Source: Alviniconcha marisindica (lineage: Eukaryota; Mollusca; Gastropoda; Provannidae). Taken from it: a stretch of DNA of 64,000 bases. This document shows positions 52,552-62,689 of this stretch, piece after piece (position 1 is the first letter of the stretch; each line of letters begins with the position of its first letter). The DNA is taken from the NCBI GenBank assembly GCA_018857735.1, contig JABMCL010001379.1:547501-611500 (forward strand), in the 5' to 3' direction. The notes beneath the pieces were generated by a model. The model had not been told where the DNA came from, ran no database searches, and saw only the letters and a list, made by a program, of their open reading frames with translations. The position numbers were made by a program, and so were the translations under genes.

Positions 52552-55500
52552 GTAAGTTGGCCATATAGTTACCGTTTGATTATGTGCTCTATGTATAAGA
52601 GTATATAAGTCCATACTGAGAGAGTTGCATGTTGTGTTCAGCCCACTATCTGAGGACATTAAACCCCACATCGTCGTCAGTTTCGTGTCAGAGCCCAGGA
52701 GCGATATGAAGAGGGAGGTGAAGTTGGGGTCTCATGCTCGCAGTGAGTTGGACTATCTTTCGCTTCAGGTTTCAGCAGCTGGTTTTCCGGACTCTGTCTT
52801 TGTGGCTTTTTTCCGCACTGCTGTTAAAACAATAAAAGAGCAAGTTGCAGAAGTGGTTTCGCACTGACGTGGTCTTCTCTTCTTCTTCTTTCGTTTAAGA
52901 GCCAGGCCTCCTTGGGTGTAGTTAGCTCTGGTGGTGGTGGTCTTTGTTGTGGGCTTGGCCACTTAAAAAACAAACAAAATTTTAATGGTTAAAAGGGTTT
53001 GAAATATTTACTGGGAACTGTGTAAGTGGGTTCACACTTCATGAGCATGGGGCTGTGGGAGTTGGCTGCAGGTTGTGCAGGCTGCCGCCAAGCTGGTTCC
53101 AGAATGACTGGAGTGAAGTTGCTGAGGTGATAGCAGTTGGAAGAAGGTTCCACTCTCTTATGGTGTGGGGAAAGAAGGAGTTAAACAGGACAGGATGATT
53201 GGTGCGCTCCTGGTGTAGATGCTGTGCTCGGCACTGTTCCTCTTGTCCTGGGGTCTGCATCTTGGCAGAAGCTGGTGAGGTTGATGTCAGCCGACCGACT
53301 GCTGATCCACTACAGCACCAGGAGTCAGTTATGAGTCTGTGTTGTTCAAGGCTGTTCCATTTCAGACTGAAGTAGCGATTGTACAGTACCAGGTGTCCTG
53401 TTTGAAGTTGTTGCACTTTCAGGCATACCTTGCTGCTCAATGCTGTACCTTTTCAAGCAGCTGCATAGGCATCTTTCTGGGTAATATGCTTAAAGCTTAT
53501 TGTTCTGGTGGTGGCTGGCAGTCTCTTTGGTCTTTGCAGGTTGGAATTATTGTTTTGGGGGCTTGATGTCCTTGGATGTATAATATATATATATAATTAG
53601 GGACAAAATATCAGAAATTCTTAAACGTCTAATTTTCCTTGGATGGTTTGGCTGCATGATAAGTTAATTCTACAAAATACAGTTATTTTGATTTTTTTAT
53701 TTTATTTTAAAGCTGTTAAAAACCTTCTTAGGACCAGATCCAAACACATAAAGTGTTAAAAAGAATGCTGCTTATATATTATACATTTAACATAACATGC
53801 AAATTGGGGGGGGGGGGGGGGGGGGGGTAATCCTTGTTTTGAAGCTACAAAATAACACTTACACAACAGTTAAATAATGAAAAATGAAATGTAAGATACT
53901 TATCAGTTATCTGCTTTTGGTTAAGCTGTTTTGTTATGTTGTTTTATTGTGCAGTGTTTGGAAGAATGTTGCTGTTCAGTCTCTCTCTCTCTTGTAAATT
54001 GTTTTTATTTTTACTTCTTTACTGCAGTGGGAATAATAAATATTCATGGGTAGATATCCTCACTGGATATTACACAGACCTGTATCAATGCCATAAGTGA
54101 TTTTTTTGCCAATGAAATTGCTTAAGTAGTCATTATGTTATGCACACACATGTATGTGTATACATGTGCACATGCACACACACATGGAAATGTATGAATA
54201 ATGCATCATATATATATATATATATGTGTGTCTAGTACTCTACACGCACTCACACACACACACACACACATACACACACACACATGTATCATGTTTACAT
54301 ACATTTATGCAGTGGTGAACATCATGAAAGTTGACTGTCAGTATGTCACTTTTTACAGGGGTGTCACATTAATGGGAATTACTTTACAGTACTGGACTTG
54401 CACAACTGGGAGTTGCTTTAGTGGAAATCACAAAAGTGTGATGTCACCTGTACGACTAATGTACTATGGTGACATAGTCGTGGAACAGAAACCAAAACAA
54501 GAGTCAGCCCCGAAATTTAACTGGAGAAGAAATTTCGTCAACTGCTCCATTGACAGTGCCAGGGATCAAACCCATGACCTTCTGGCTTTGTAAATTGTTG
54601 CAGAAATGTGAAGAATATCCAGAAACTGAACCAGCGGGAGTTGGAGCTGGGTGTCATTGGCAAGAAGTCCTGGCATGATGAATACAAAGACAGCGCCTGG
54701 GTCTTCATTGGTGGTCTCCCCTATGACCTCACAGAAGGCGACATTGTCTGCGTCTTTTCACAGTATGAATGTTTTCTGTTTCCTTGTAAAGTTTCACTTT
54801 CAGGCCTATGGTGAGTGATTACTGCCAGAATTGGAATTTGTAAGAAACGCTTCTGACCCTTGACTGTTGAGTCCAGTGACCAGTATTTAACCCCTTCACC
54901 ACTGACTGCACATTACACTGAACTGACTGAGCAAACTCTGCAGTGCGCTCAAACTCCAGTCTGGGGTATACAATGTCCTTCCTACAACCACTGCCATGAT
55001 GATGATGATGGTGATGTGGGGCTTAATGTCCTCAGATGTCAGGCTGACATATTAGGGACAAACTCCAGTCTGGGGTATACAATGTCCTTCCTACAACCAC
55101 TGCCATGATGATGATGATGGTGATGTGGGGCTTAATGTCCTCAGATGTCAGGCTGACATATTAGGGACAAACTGTAACTACCACTGCTATAATTGATTAC
55201 ACCATAGGTCTTGAAAAAACTGTCAGCTACCGGACATTTTTTTGATGGTGCTGAAATGGCAGTAAATTTTTAACGGACAACTCAAATTATATAGGCATTT
55301 CTTCAGTAACCACTCTCGCTTCTTACGCCAGCAAAAAGAAACCAAAATTGTTTGAATCAAGACAGAATTATTATTTTTATCTGGGGTGGACATGCCTCGT
55401 TTATGTATGTGTGCTTGGATGCTATGCTGCTTCCACAGTCTTATTAGTATCCAAACCTTTTGGAGGGTGCTGGCAGCATCAGTGAACAGCTGTGCAGAGA

Positions 55501-58500
55501 TAAAGAGTGCCCCTTCAGTGGTGTAACCAGTTCTGGCAAAGCTCGGAGTGTTTGTTTTTGCTGGCACACAGGTATGGTGAGATTGTCAACATCAACTTGG
55601 TGCGTGACAAGGCCACGGGCAAGTCCAAGGGCTTTGCCTTTCTCTGCTATGAGGACCAGCGCAGCACAGTGCTTGCAGTGGACAACCTCAACAGCATCAA
55701 GGTAATGCAACTGCTCACACACCACACACCCACACACCCACCAAAGGTGAGTTTGACTGAGACTTAGGGTGTACACAAGGCTCTTTTTGTGGTCTATTTT
55801 TACAGCAGATTTCTCTTCTTCTTCTTTTATTTATGGCATGCAGTTTGTGATATTTTTTGTGTATTTTGTTGGTACCTTTCTGATTTAGCCTCATATTTGC
55901 TTTCTCAGTCTTGAGATACAGTGAAATCAGTCACAAGCAAAATTCAGAAGAGTAAGGCGATTAAATATATATAATGCTAATAATCAGAGTGGCTATTATA
56001 TATTATACATGTATACATATATAATAATTATGGCAAACTCAGTACAGTGACATTATATAATATTGTAAAGTACCAAGGGACGACATCAGCCCTCAACCTT
56101 TTGTTGTCAGTTGTGAGAAGTGCCTCTCTGTCACATCTTCATGTGTGTATTGGTGCTGTTGCTGTACACTCCTTATGTGTTTTGATGTTACAGCACAAAT
56201 ATGTCAAATATATGATTGCCAACAGTTGTCAGTGGTTGAAAGACCCACATGCAAATGCTTGCTCACAAATATAAACTTTATGTTTTTGTATGGTCACAAA
56301 GTTTGGAATCGTCAAAATTTTGTACAGGTCTGTTGTGCTCAGCAAGAACATTATTGGATGCTTTTGGAAAAACAAAATAGTTTGTGGTTGTAAAATAACA
56401 ACAATAACAAGAACAACAGTAACAATATACTTTATTCATCCCAGTGGGAAATTAAAGCTGTCATTCGATCGCACAACGTATAACATATCTCAATAATTCT
56501 AAGTCATGAAGCACATACACACTCTTAGACATACGCCCCCTTTCTCTCGTCTGCATGGTATACACTAATAGCAAACCCATATTTAGTCATTTACAGCTCC
56601 TGTTGTCATGCTAGAGAGATGTTGCTTGTCAGGGGTATTTTACAAAAACATTCCACTAGAAAATTGTCACAAAAGGGGGGGAGGGGGGGGGAGCTCAGTT
56701 CTTTCAAATCTTCCTTGAAAACCCTCCTCTTTTTAAAAACCTTTTCTTTAGTCCCATTGCCCCAAGATCTGAGTGTTTGTGCATTGAATCTAGCTTCTGT
56801 TCTTTTCTTCTTTAAATTTAGTTTTGACTCCATTGTCCCTTTTGAGAAATTCAGGAAGAGACTGTGATGGCCCGATTGCACATTGGCCATTCTTTTATTA
56901 CTCATTCCTTTTTATTGAAGGGTGAGGAACCGCCAATGTGCATCGGATGTGATAAACGTTTAACCATAGAGCATATTTTACTTACTTGTTCACATTTTAT
57001 TGAAATAAGAAAGAGCCACTTTACAGCTAAATCACTGTGCATGTTGTTTCAGGATATTTCACCTGAGAAGATTTTTAACTTTTTGAAAGAAATTAATATT
57101 TTTGGAAAATTTAAAATTGAGATCATTTTTAGTTATGTTTGTGTTTTCACCTTTTAAGCATGGTTTTAAAACTGTATATAGACCCATTTTAAGACATCCA
57201 CATTATTAAAAATTAAATATATAATATGAGATGTGTATCGCCCTGATATAACCGCACCGGTTGACTGGGCGTAAAACATCAACTTACTTACTTACTTACT
57301 TACTATCTGGGTAAGGCACAGCAGCTACGAGACCAGCACTACCCATTCCTGTCAGTGTGCAGAATATTTCTGTGAGTCCAGACAATGGTGTAGCTGCCAA
57401 TGTTTGAATTTTTTAAGACGTGCACAAATGTTGCAGAAAGTATCTAGTCACTGGAGTGTAAGCAGATGGACCATTTTTTCCTCTTGTAAACATTTCTTTG
57501 CTCTTTGATTCCAGTTGCTTGGTCGCATCATCCGCGTGGATCATGTGTCGGACTATAAGAAACCAAAGGAGAAAGGCGACGAGGATGAAGTGACGCTGCA
57601 GCTGAGGGCAGAGGGCTGTGCTCCCAAGGTGCAGACTCCGTCACAGACACCTTCCGAGCTGTCGGACGAGCCGCCCACGATACGACCCCCTCCTAATTCT
57701 GGTGAGTGCAGTGTCTTTGGCTTGAGAGTCGGTGTTGACTGAGTGTAAACTGATGATATGATCCTCTCTGTTTCATCTGGATGGCTGAGTGTGTGGATGT
57801 TCTTGGGTGATGTTGGTGACGCTGACATACATAAACAACACGACGCGGCCATGATGGAGATGGGAGCGTGTTTTTTCGTAACCTCATGTGACAAGGTCAA
57901 GATGCATAGGTTGCAACAGTTACAAGAGTATTTAACCGTGGGCGAGGTTACCTCCCTTGAACCCTTGATGACTGTTCAGCACACTCTCCTATTGTCCTAA
58001 TGCCGGTGAGTGCATTGTCCGTCTTCAGCACTGAGTGAGTGTAAACTGACGATATGACCCCGTCCTCATGCCAGTGAGTGCATTGTTTGTCTTGAGAGTC
58101 AGCACTGAGTGAGTCCGTTTAAAACAATACAACCACCTCCTAATGCCGATGAGTGCACCATCTTTGCTGAGTGAGTGTAAACTGACAACATGACCCTCTC
58201 CTAATGCTGGTGAATGCACCATCTTTGTCTTGAGAGTCTGTCTTGAAAGTCAGTGCAGAGTGAGTGTAAACTGATGATACAAGCCCCTCCTAATGCTGGT
58301 GAGTGCACTGTCTGTCTTGAGGGTCGGCACTGAGGAAGAGTAAACTGATGATAGTAATACTGAACACTGATGGAGGTAGTTACAGTGGGAAAATAGAGAT
58401 TAAACTGGAAATATGCATGTGTATACTGTGTGTGCATGTGCGTGTGTGTGTGTGTATGTGTGTGTGTGTATGTGTGTGTGTGCATGTGTATATATGTGGT

Positions 58501-60593
58501 TTAAAAATAAATTGTGTTGTTGTTTTTACCTGTTGACTCCCAGCGCTTTTCACCATTTTCTCAAAGTTTAGCATTACAGCACTTACAGACAGAATTGAAT
58601 CAGACAGAAGCATCAGAGATTCAGACACATAAAATGTGACCCATATGTGCCTTTCTTCAATTTCATAAGCATCTTGTGCTTCTTGTCCTCACCCCCTTCC
58701 ATATCCACAACCACATCACATTCCTTCTCCCCCCCCCACCCCCCCCCCCCCCCCCCCCCCCCCCCTTCCCTGTACTAGGTTTGTTCACCGCCTCTCAACA
58801 CTTTCTTCTGCTATCATCATCGTCAGCATACCCCTCCTTTCCAGGCATGTTTTCTGCATCACTTTCATCTCCACACTGCCCAGAATAACCACAAAGAACA
58901 AAGCACTCCATCTGTAGTGAAGGCACAGCAGTGTCATATTGGCGTGATCTCACGCACTTTGAAAACTTAGCGATGTTTTTAATTGTTTTTATTTAATTGT
59001 CTTTTAGAACTCAAATACACAACGAAAATGGCATCATTTGCAAAACAACTTTTACATCATCAGGTAAATCACTGATCATGCCATCTGGATTCCCTGGGTT
59101 TTCCAGACTGTTGGTCTAAACTGGGTCTTCTCGATTCCATTCCAGAATGTGTGTCAGGGAATGAAAGGCTTAACTTTGCCCTGAATAAGATTCAAACACG
59201 TAAAAGGTTCAAAAGAATGCTATTTATTAGGACAAAATGCAACATGCACATTTTTGAGGTAATCCCCTGTGTGTGTGTGCATCTTTTGCATAGTTACGTT
59301 TGAACCCTTGTCTACACTATGTTAGATTTTTCTTTTTTGTTTGCTATTAATATTATATATATATTTACTGCTGATAACATTTCCATCTCGATGTACATTA
59401 TGTGTGTTATTACTATGCTTGTTCAGCACTTTGAGCCGCAGGGTAGGCGCTTTACAAATTTCCATTATTATTATTTATCAAGCTACAAAACAACACTTAA
59501 ACTGTTAAACAGTGAAAAATGATGCAAATTGAGATGGAGAGCTAAGCCACTTAGCTGTTTTTAGTTGAGCTGTTGTTTTTGTGTCCAGTGAGAGCTAATT
59601 AAGCCACTTACCTGTTTTTAGTTATGTTGTTTTTGTGTCCAGTGAGAGCTAAGCCACTTACCTGTTTCTAGTTATGTTGTTTTTGTGTCCAGTGCTTGGC
59701 TCTTGTTTTAGAATGCTAGCAGTCATTCTTGTTTCAGATTTTAGCCCTGAATAACTCTCCTGGTTGACTGGGCATTAAAAATCAGTTATTTAGCTTTAGT
59801 TTTAATGCTTAAATTACGTTTGTGACAGCATTGCCAGCCTGTTTCAGGCACCGCGGTGAGTGAAACTTTGTGTGTACATACTTACTTTTTATTTGTTTTG
59901 TTATTTATCAAAGGCAGAGAACCCTGTTTGATATTAGGATCAATTAAGTGTTGTTGTATTGCAACACTTTACTTTTGAATGTGTGAAACTGTTACCAAAA
60001 CAGGTTTCATCTTTCTATCTTGTTTCAGCCAAATCCAAGAAGGCCAAAAAGGAGAAGAAGAAGAAGAAGAAAAAGAAGAAGATGAAGGTGACGGTGAAGG
60101 TTGAACGAAAGTCAGATTCAGACAGCAGCAGCAGCAGCAGCAGCAGTAGCAGTGAGAGCAGTGACAGCGAAGATGAACGCCATCACCAGAAGCGAAAAGG
60201 AAAAGCTGCAGCAGCAGCAGAGCCCGCCTTGAGAAGTTGAAGCGTGAGAAAGAGGACAGTGGCTATGAGAGAGCCCTGTTTGGCCACAGGAAGAGCACCG
60301 ACTACTCAGGCCGGGAGCATAGGTATGACGGAGACAGAAAACACACAGGCAGTCCAGACAGAAGCAGCGACAGACAACGAGACGGTGCTAGGCACCAGAG
60401 GCAGAGGGAGGAGCAGTCGGGCAGAGGCAGAAGCAGGGATGCCGGTGGAGCACGAGAGGAGAGGTCCGACTACAGGCACAGCGACAGAGACCGGCATCGG
60501 GATGAGCGAAGAGACAGACACAGAGACATGGGTCATGATGACCGGAGAGACAGGCACAGGGACAGAGCTGACAGTGACAGAAAATACAGATAG
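52538..60593 (+). CDS. RBMX2: RBMX2, RRM protein of the RES complex
   Basis: Exons are 52538-52551, 54604-54762, 55572-55701, 57515-57701 and 60029-60593, all with GT-AG borders and matching phases. The protein starts MNPLT, then NVKNIQKLNQREL, SWHDEYKDSAW and one RRM (about residues 36-114) with RNP2 VFIGGL and RNP1 KGFAFLCY. DHVSDYKKPKE follows, then a Lys-rich run, a poly-Ser/acidic patch and an Arg/Asp-rich RD/RS-like tail. The MNPLT start and the GGLPYDLTEGD..VFSQYGEIVNINLVRD block are diagnostic of RBMX2 (yeast Ist3/Snu17), a nuclear spliceosome component acting with BUD13 and SNIP1. The reading frame breaks in the last exon at about 60,177-60,240: conceptual translation stops at 60,240 after 233 aa, while the coding-like tail continues in another frame to 60,593. 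Expected length about 350 aa. Confidence 0.9.
53039..53440 (-). mobile_element. non-LTR retrotransposon C-terminal fragment
   Basis: Minus-strand frame ending FNSFFPHTIREWNLLP....SATSLQSFWNQL, the familiar tail of non-LTR reverse-transcriptase polyproteins (S-F-F-P-R-T-x-x-x-W-N-x-L-P). Truncated upstream and without the catalytic region. Confidence 0.75.
53730..53910. mobile_element. dispersed foldback-family fragment
   Basis: Contains GATCCAAACACATAAAGTG, AAAAGAATGCTGCTTAT and ACACAACAGTTAAATAATGAAA, shared with 59,185-59,530 and with the element at 51,016-51,306. Confidence 0.6.
54420..54598 (-). mobile_element. old tRNA-SINE remnant next to RBMX2 exon 2
   Basis: Minus strand has AAGGTCATGGGTTTGATCCC, a degraded B-box. 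It is flanked by GTGTGATGTCACCTGTACGAC and a TTCTCCAGTTAAATTTCG-type body resembling the SINE at 8575-9045 (TTCTTCTCCAGGGTCGAC). It ends about 10 bp before the exon 2 acceptor. Confidence 0.55.
54604..54762 (+). CDS. RBMX2: RBMX2 exon 2 (RRM start)
   Basis: Acceptor TTGCAG|A, donor TCACA|GTATGA. Contains SWHDEYKDSAWVFIGGLPYD with the RNP2 motif. The acceptor lies directly after a SINE remnant. Confidence 0.93.
54950..55175. repeat. ~111-bp tandem duplication with SINE tail
   Basis: Two nearly identical copies of AACTCCAGTCTGGGGTATAC ... GATGATGATGATGGTGATGT ... TGACATATTAGGGACAAACT. Each includes the GGGCTTAATGTCCTCAGATG tail also present near 1690 and 33,530. Confidence 0.85.
55572..55701 (+). 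CDS. RBMX2: RBMX2 exon 3 (RRM middle)
   Basis: Acceptor CACACAG|G, donor AAG|GTAATG. Contains YGEIVNINLVRDKATGKSKG and the RNP1 core. Confidence 0.94.
56410..56475. mobile_element. retroelement 3'-end motif
   Basis: TACTTTATTCATCCCAGTGG followed by GAAATTAAAGCTGTCA, a motif typical of non-LTR element 3' ends. Short and isolated. Confidence 0.4.
56864..57304 (+). mobile_element. LINE C-terminus and 3' tail
   Basis: Frame with ARLHIGHSFITHSFLLKGEE, CIGCDKRLTIEHILLTCSHF and SPEKIFNFLKEI, typical of the region after RNase H in mollusc non-LTR elements (CCHH-like knuckle). It is followed by a 3' tail ATCGCCCTGATATAACC....GGTTGACTGGGCGTAAA and a (TTAC)n end. The upstream part is missing. Confidence 0.8.
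57515..57701 (+). CDS. RBMX2: RBMX2 exon 4
   Basis: Acceptor TTCCAG|TTG, donor TCTG|GTGAGT. Encodes LLGRIIRVDHVSDYKKPKEK, completing the RRM, and a Pro/Ser linker. Its donor end is the seed of the following repeat. Confidence 0.92.
57690..58345. repeat. array seeded at RBMX2 exon 4 donor
   Basis: At least five diverged copies of CCTCCTAATKCTGGTGAGTG ... CTTGAGAGTC ... ACTGAGTGAGTGTAAACTGA (near 57,690, 58,000, 58,065, 58,195 and 58,285). Copy one is the real exon end and 5' splice site; others repeat 8-15 nt of exon plus GGTGAGTG or a mutated form. Confidence 0.85.
58436..58496. repeat. (TG)n with ATGTG interruptions
   Basis: Short TG tract in RBMX2 intron 4. Confidence 0.9.
58500..60028. 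other. RBMX2 intron 4, 3' part
   Basis: Contains a poly-C tract (58,728-58,765), a foldback-family fragment (59,185-59,530), a ~57-bp duplication (59,540-59,700, AAGCCACTTACCTGTTT) and GGTTGACTGGGCATTAAAAA at 59,763. No exon was seen. Confidence 0.65.
59185..59530. mobile_element. dispersed foldback-family copy
   Basis: Starts GATTCAAACACGTAAAAGG, TTCAAAAGAATGCTATTTATT and includes ACAACACTTAAACTGTTAAAC and AGTGAAAAATGATG near its end; parallels 53,730-53,910. Interrupted by unrelated sequence. Confidence 0.55.
60029..60593 (+). CDS. RBMX2: RBMX2 exon 5 with internal frame break
   Basis: Acceptor TTTCAG|CC. Frame A reads AKSKKAKKEKKKKK then poly-Ser and SEDERHHQKRKGKAAAAAEP and stops at 60,240. 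Frame B opens at 60,177 and carries ARLEKLKREKEDSGYERALF and the RD-rich tail to TAG at 60,591-60,593. An indel in or next to the (GCA)n run at 60,204-60,222 would join them. Confidence 0.8.
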
Positions 60594-60854
60594 AAAACGT
60601 GAATCTTAATTTTGCTCCGAGATGGCAGTAACGTAGGTCACTTGAGACGCTGCTCTGCTCTATGGCTCCCCACCCCACCTGCCCCCAGATGCTGAGCTTT
60701 CAGTGCCAGTGCAGCCTGACTGAATTGCTAGTGTAGTATTTCAAGATTGTCTGCTATGGTTTGCAGTAGGATTCACGTTTTGATGGCATAGCCATGTAAA
60801 CAAGTAAAGATGGTTTAAGAGTGAGTGTGTGTGTGTGTGTGTGCAAATTTTAAA

Positions 60855-60860
60855 AATAAA
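60855..60860 (+). promoter_or_regulatory. RBMX2: candidate RBMX2 poly(A) signal
   Basis: AATAAA about 260 nt after the TAG of the tail frame, preceded by a GT-rich run. First canonical signal downstream on the + strand. Confidence 0.55.
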
Positions 60861-60869
60861 TGATGACAA

Positions 60870-62410
60870 CACACACAAAAAACAGCATTTTATGCTTTTT
60901 ATTATTTCTTTCTAAAGTCTAACATGTTTCTTCAAATCTTCACATGGTATAAGACATAGCAAGTCAACCGGAACACCATCTGTGGAAATTCTATGGTATA
61001 ATAAAAGCATAACAATGTACACAAAGGGGAAGACCAAAGACCAATTGAACAGTTATAAGTTTATACATATGCCAGCTTTTCACATCCAACACAGAACTCA
61101 TCACAGAGGCAATATAGTGCACCATTCACAATAACAGTTTGCAGTTGTCATTTTAGTTTCATATAGTTTGATTCAGTCAGGAAGGTAGCCGTTTTTTTAA
61201 AGTTTTTTTAAAAGTATTTGTTGTCATTTCCATGCAGCAGCTCAATGATACACCTGTTTCCGCCAGGTGAAACTGCCACTGTTTATGAGCCCCTTTTTTC
61301 CCTGTCCTTACATCCAGTGTGACCTTTCTGTCAGGTACAGGTCATTATCAACATGTCGGCTGAGTCAGGTGTTTTTCCATGATGCATGCAATCCATGATG
61401 CATACAATTTTCAAAGAATCAAAACATTACATATTGAGTTCTGAGTTTTTATTGGAACCTGTCTGTTTGCAAGCGTTGAACTGTTTATGTTTTGCAAGAT
61501 TTTCAGTCTCTGTCATATTACTACAGTGTTAGCCCCCCAAATAGTTACCAGGTTTATGATTCTGATTCAGATTATTCAGATTCAGATTCTTTATTCACCA
61601 AGTTTTACAACAAGGAAAGTGTCTCCACGCCTTGTTATAATGTTAAACAAGTTCAAAACCTCTGAAGTTGCCATTTTACGCCAAACATAACCTGGAAAAC
61701 CTTGTATATAACTCTCCTAGTTTAACACAAAACCAAACCTTGTAACATATAACCTCTCTAGTTTAACAAAATAAAACCTCAACTTGTCATTTCAGACCAA
61801 ACATAACCTGGAAAAACACAATTTATATAACACCTATTTGACCACAAAACAGCTGTTAAACATGTGTTTGCAATGATCACGAACTACAAAAATCTTGTAA
61901 AAAAAATTAAGCTGTTCCGATAAATGCTGAATTTTTAAACAACCGTCTTTCTCAACACCTGAAACTTTATTTATGAGGTTTTAAATATCACCAACAAAAT
62001 GCTCAACACATTCAGAGCATAAAAATACAACACATACTTATCATTTTGCCTTTGTCTCAGGGTCCTAAAATTATGGTAAAGTCTTGTTAGGTGAACATTG
62101 GCTGCTTCACAGGAAGACACTTTCAAACATTTGCACGCTTCGTACCCAATATTACGATGATTTTTGAGCTTTCAAAGACACCCTCACATGCGCCAGCTTA
62201 CATGGGTAAAGTCGATGCAGGAGGCACGCACAACTTCTGTTCAGATCTAGTGGCTTTTATAAATGCAGGATGTGATGGATTCCTGGGATGGTCTGCCCCC
62301 TCCCCCCCCCCTCCCCCCCAACCCCCCTGAACAGAAAATGTTCCAACATTGCTATAATTTGGATTGATAGGACACAAATCTGAAACAGAACGAGGCCCAG
62401 AGCACTGGTA
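60870..62410. other. no gene recognised
   Basis: AT-rich intergenic-looking sequence. It includes a (GATTCA)n-like segment at 61,558-61,592, a roughly 60-bp imperfect duplication with ACATAACCTGGAAAA (61,686 and 61,802), and GC-poor unique sequence. An AATAAA-like signal on the minus strand near 60,905 could mark the 3' end of an unseen minus-strand gene. Confidence 0.45.
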
Positions 62411-62414
62411 CAGA

Positions 62415-62670
62415 ATCAACACGTAACGGAGTTAATTAGCGTTTGAAATATGTAACACAAGTACAACAACAAAGACCTGAGCTGCCCACGGTAACTCTCA
62501 CCTGGCATGCATGCAAATACAAGGTACGTAAACTCCACCAGTTGTACCTCTGGTGGAGTTTAGGTACCTTGTATTTACATGCATGCCAGGTGAGAGTTAC
62601 TGCAGGCGACTCGGGTCTTTGTTGTTGCGTTACATATTTTGAGCGCTAATTAACTCCCTTGTGTGTTGAT
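62415..62670. mobile_element. 256-bp near-perfect foldback element
   Basis: Left arm from ATCAACACGTAACGGAGTTA pairs with the right arm ending TTAACTCCCTTGTGTGTTGAT. Arms of about 120 nt match at roughly nine positions in ten, including CTCACCTGGCATGCATG and AAACTCCACCAG, with only a few bases of loop near 62,542. No coding capacity. Confidence 0.88.
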
Positions 62671-62689
62671 TTTAGGACAAAGTCTAACT

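Larger units (their letters stand above)
52870..54420. other. RBMX2 intron 1
   Basis: Holds a LINE 3' fragment (53,039-53,440, minus), a foldback-family fragment (53,730-53,910) with a poly-G tract (53,804-53,827), and short CA tracts at 54,145-54,290. Confidence 0.7.

Noticed and set aside
52625..52867. 80-codon plus frame in RBMX2 intron 1
   Set aside because: Overlaps a dispersed repeat tail (GAGGACATTAAACCCCA); exon 1 to exon 2 phase is already exact without it.
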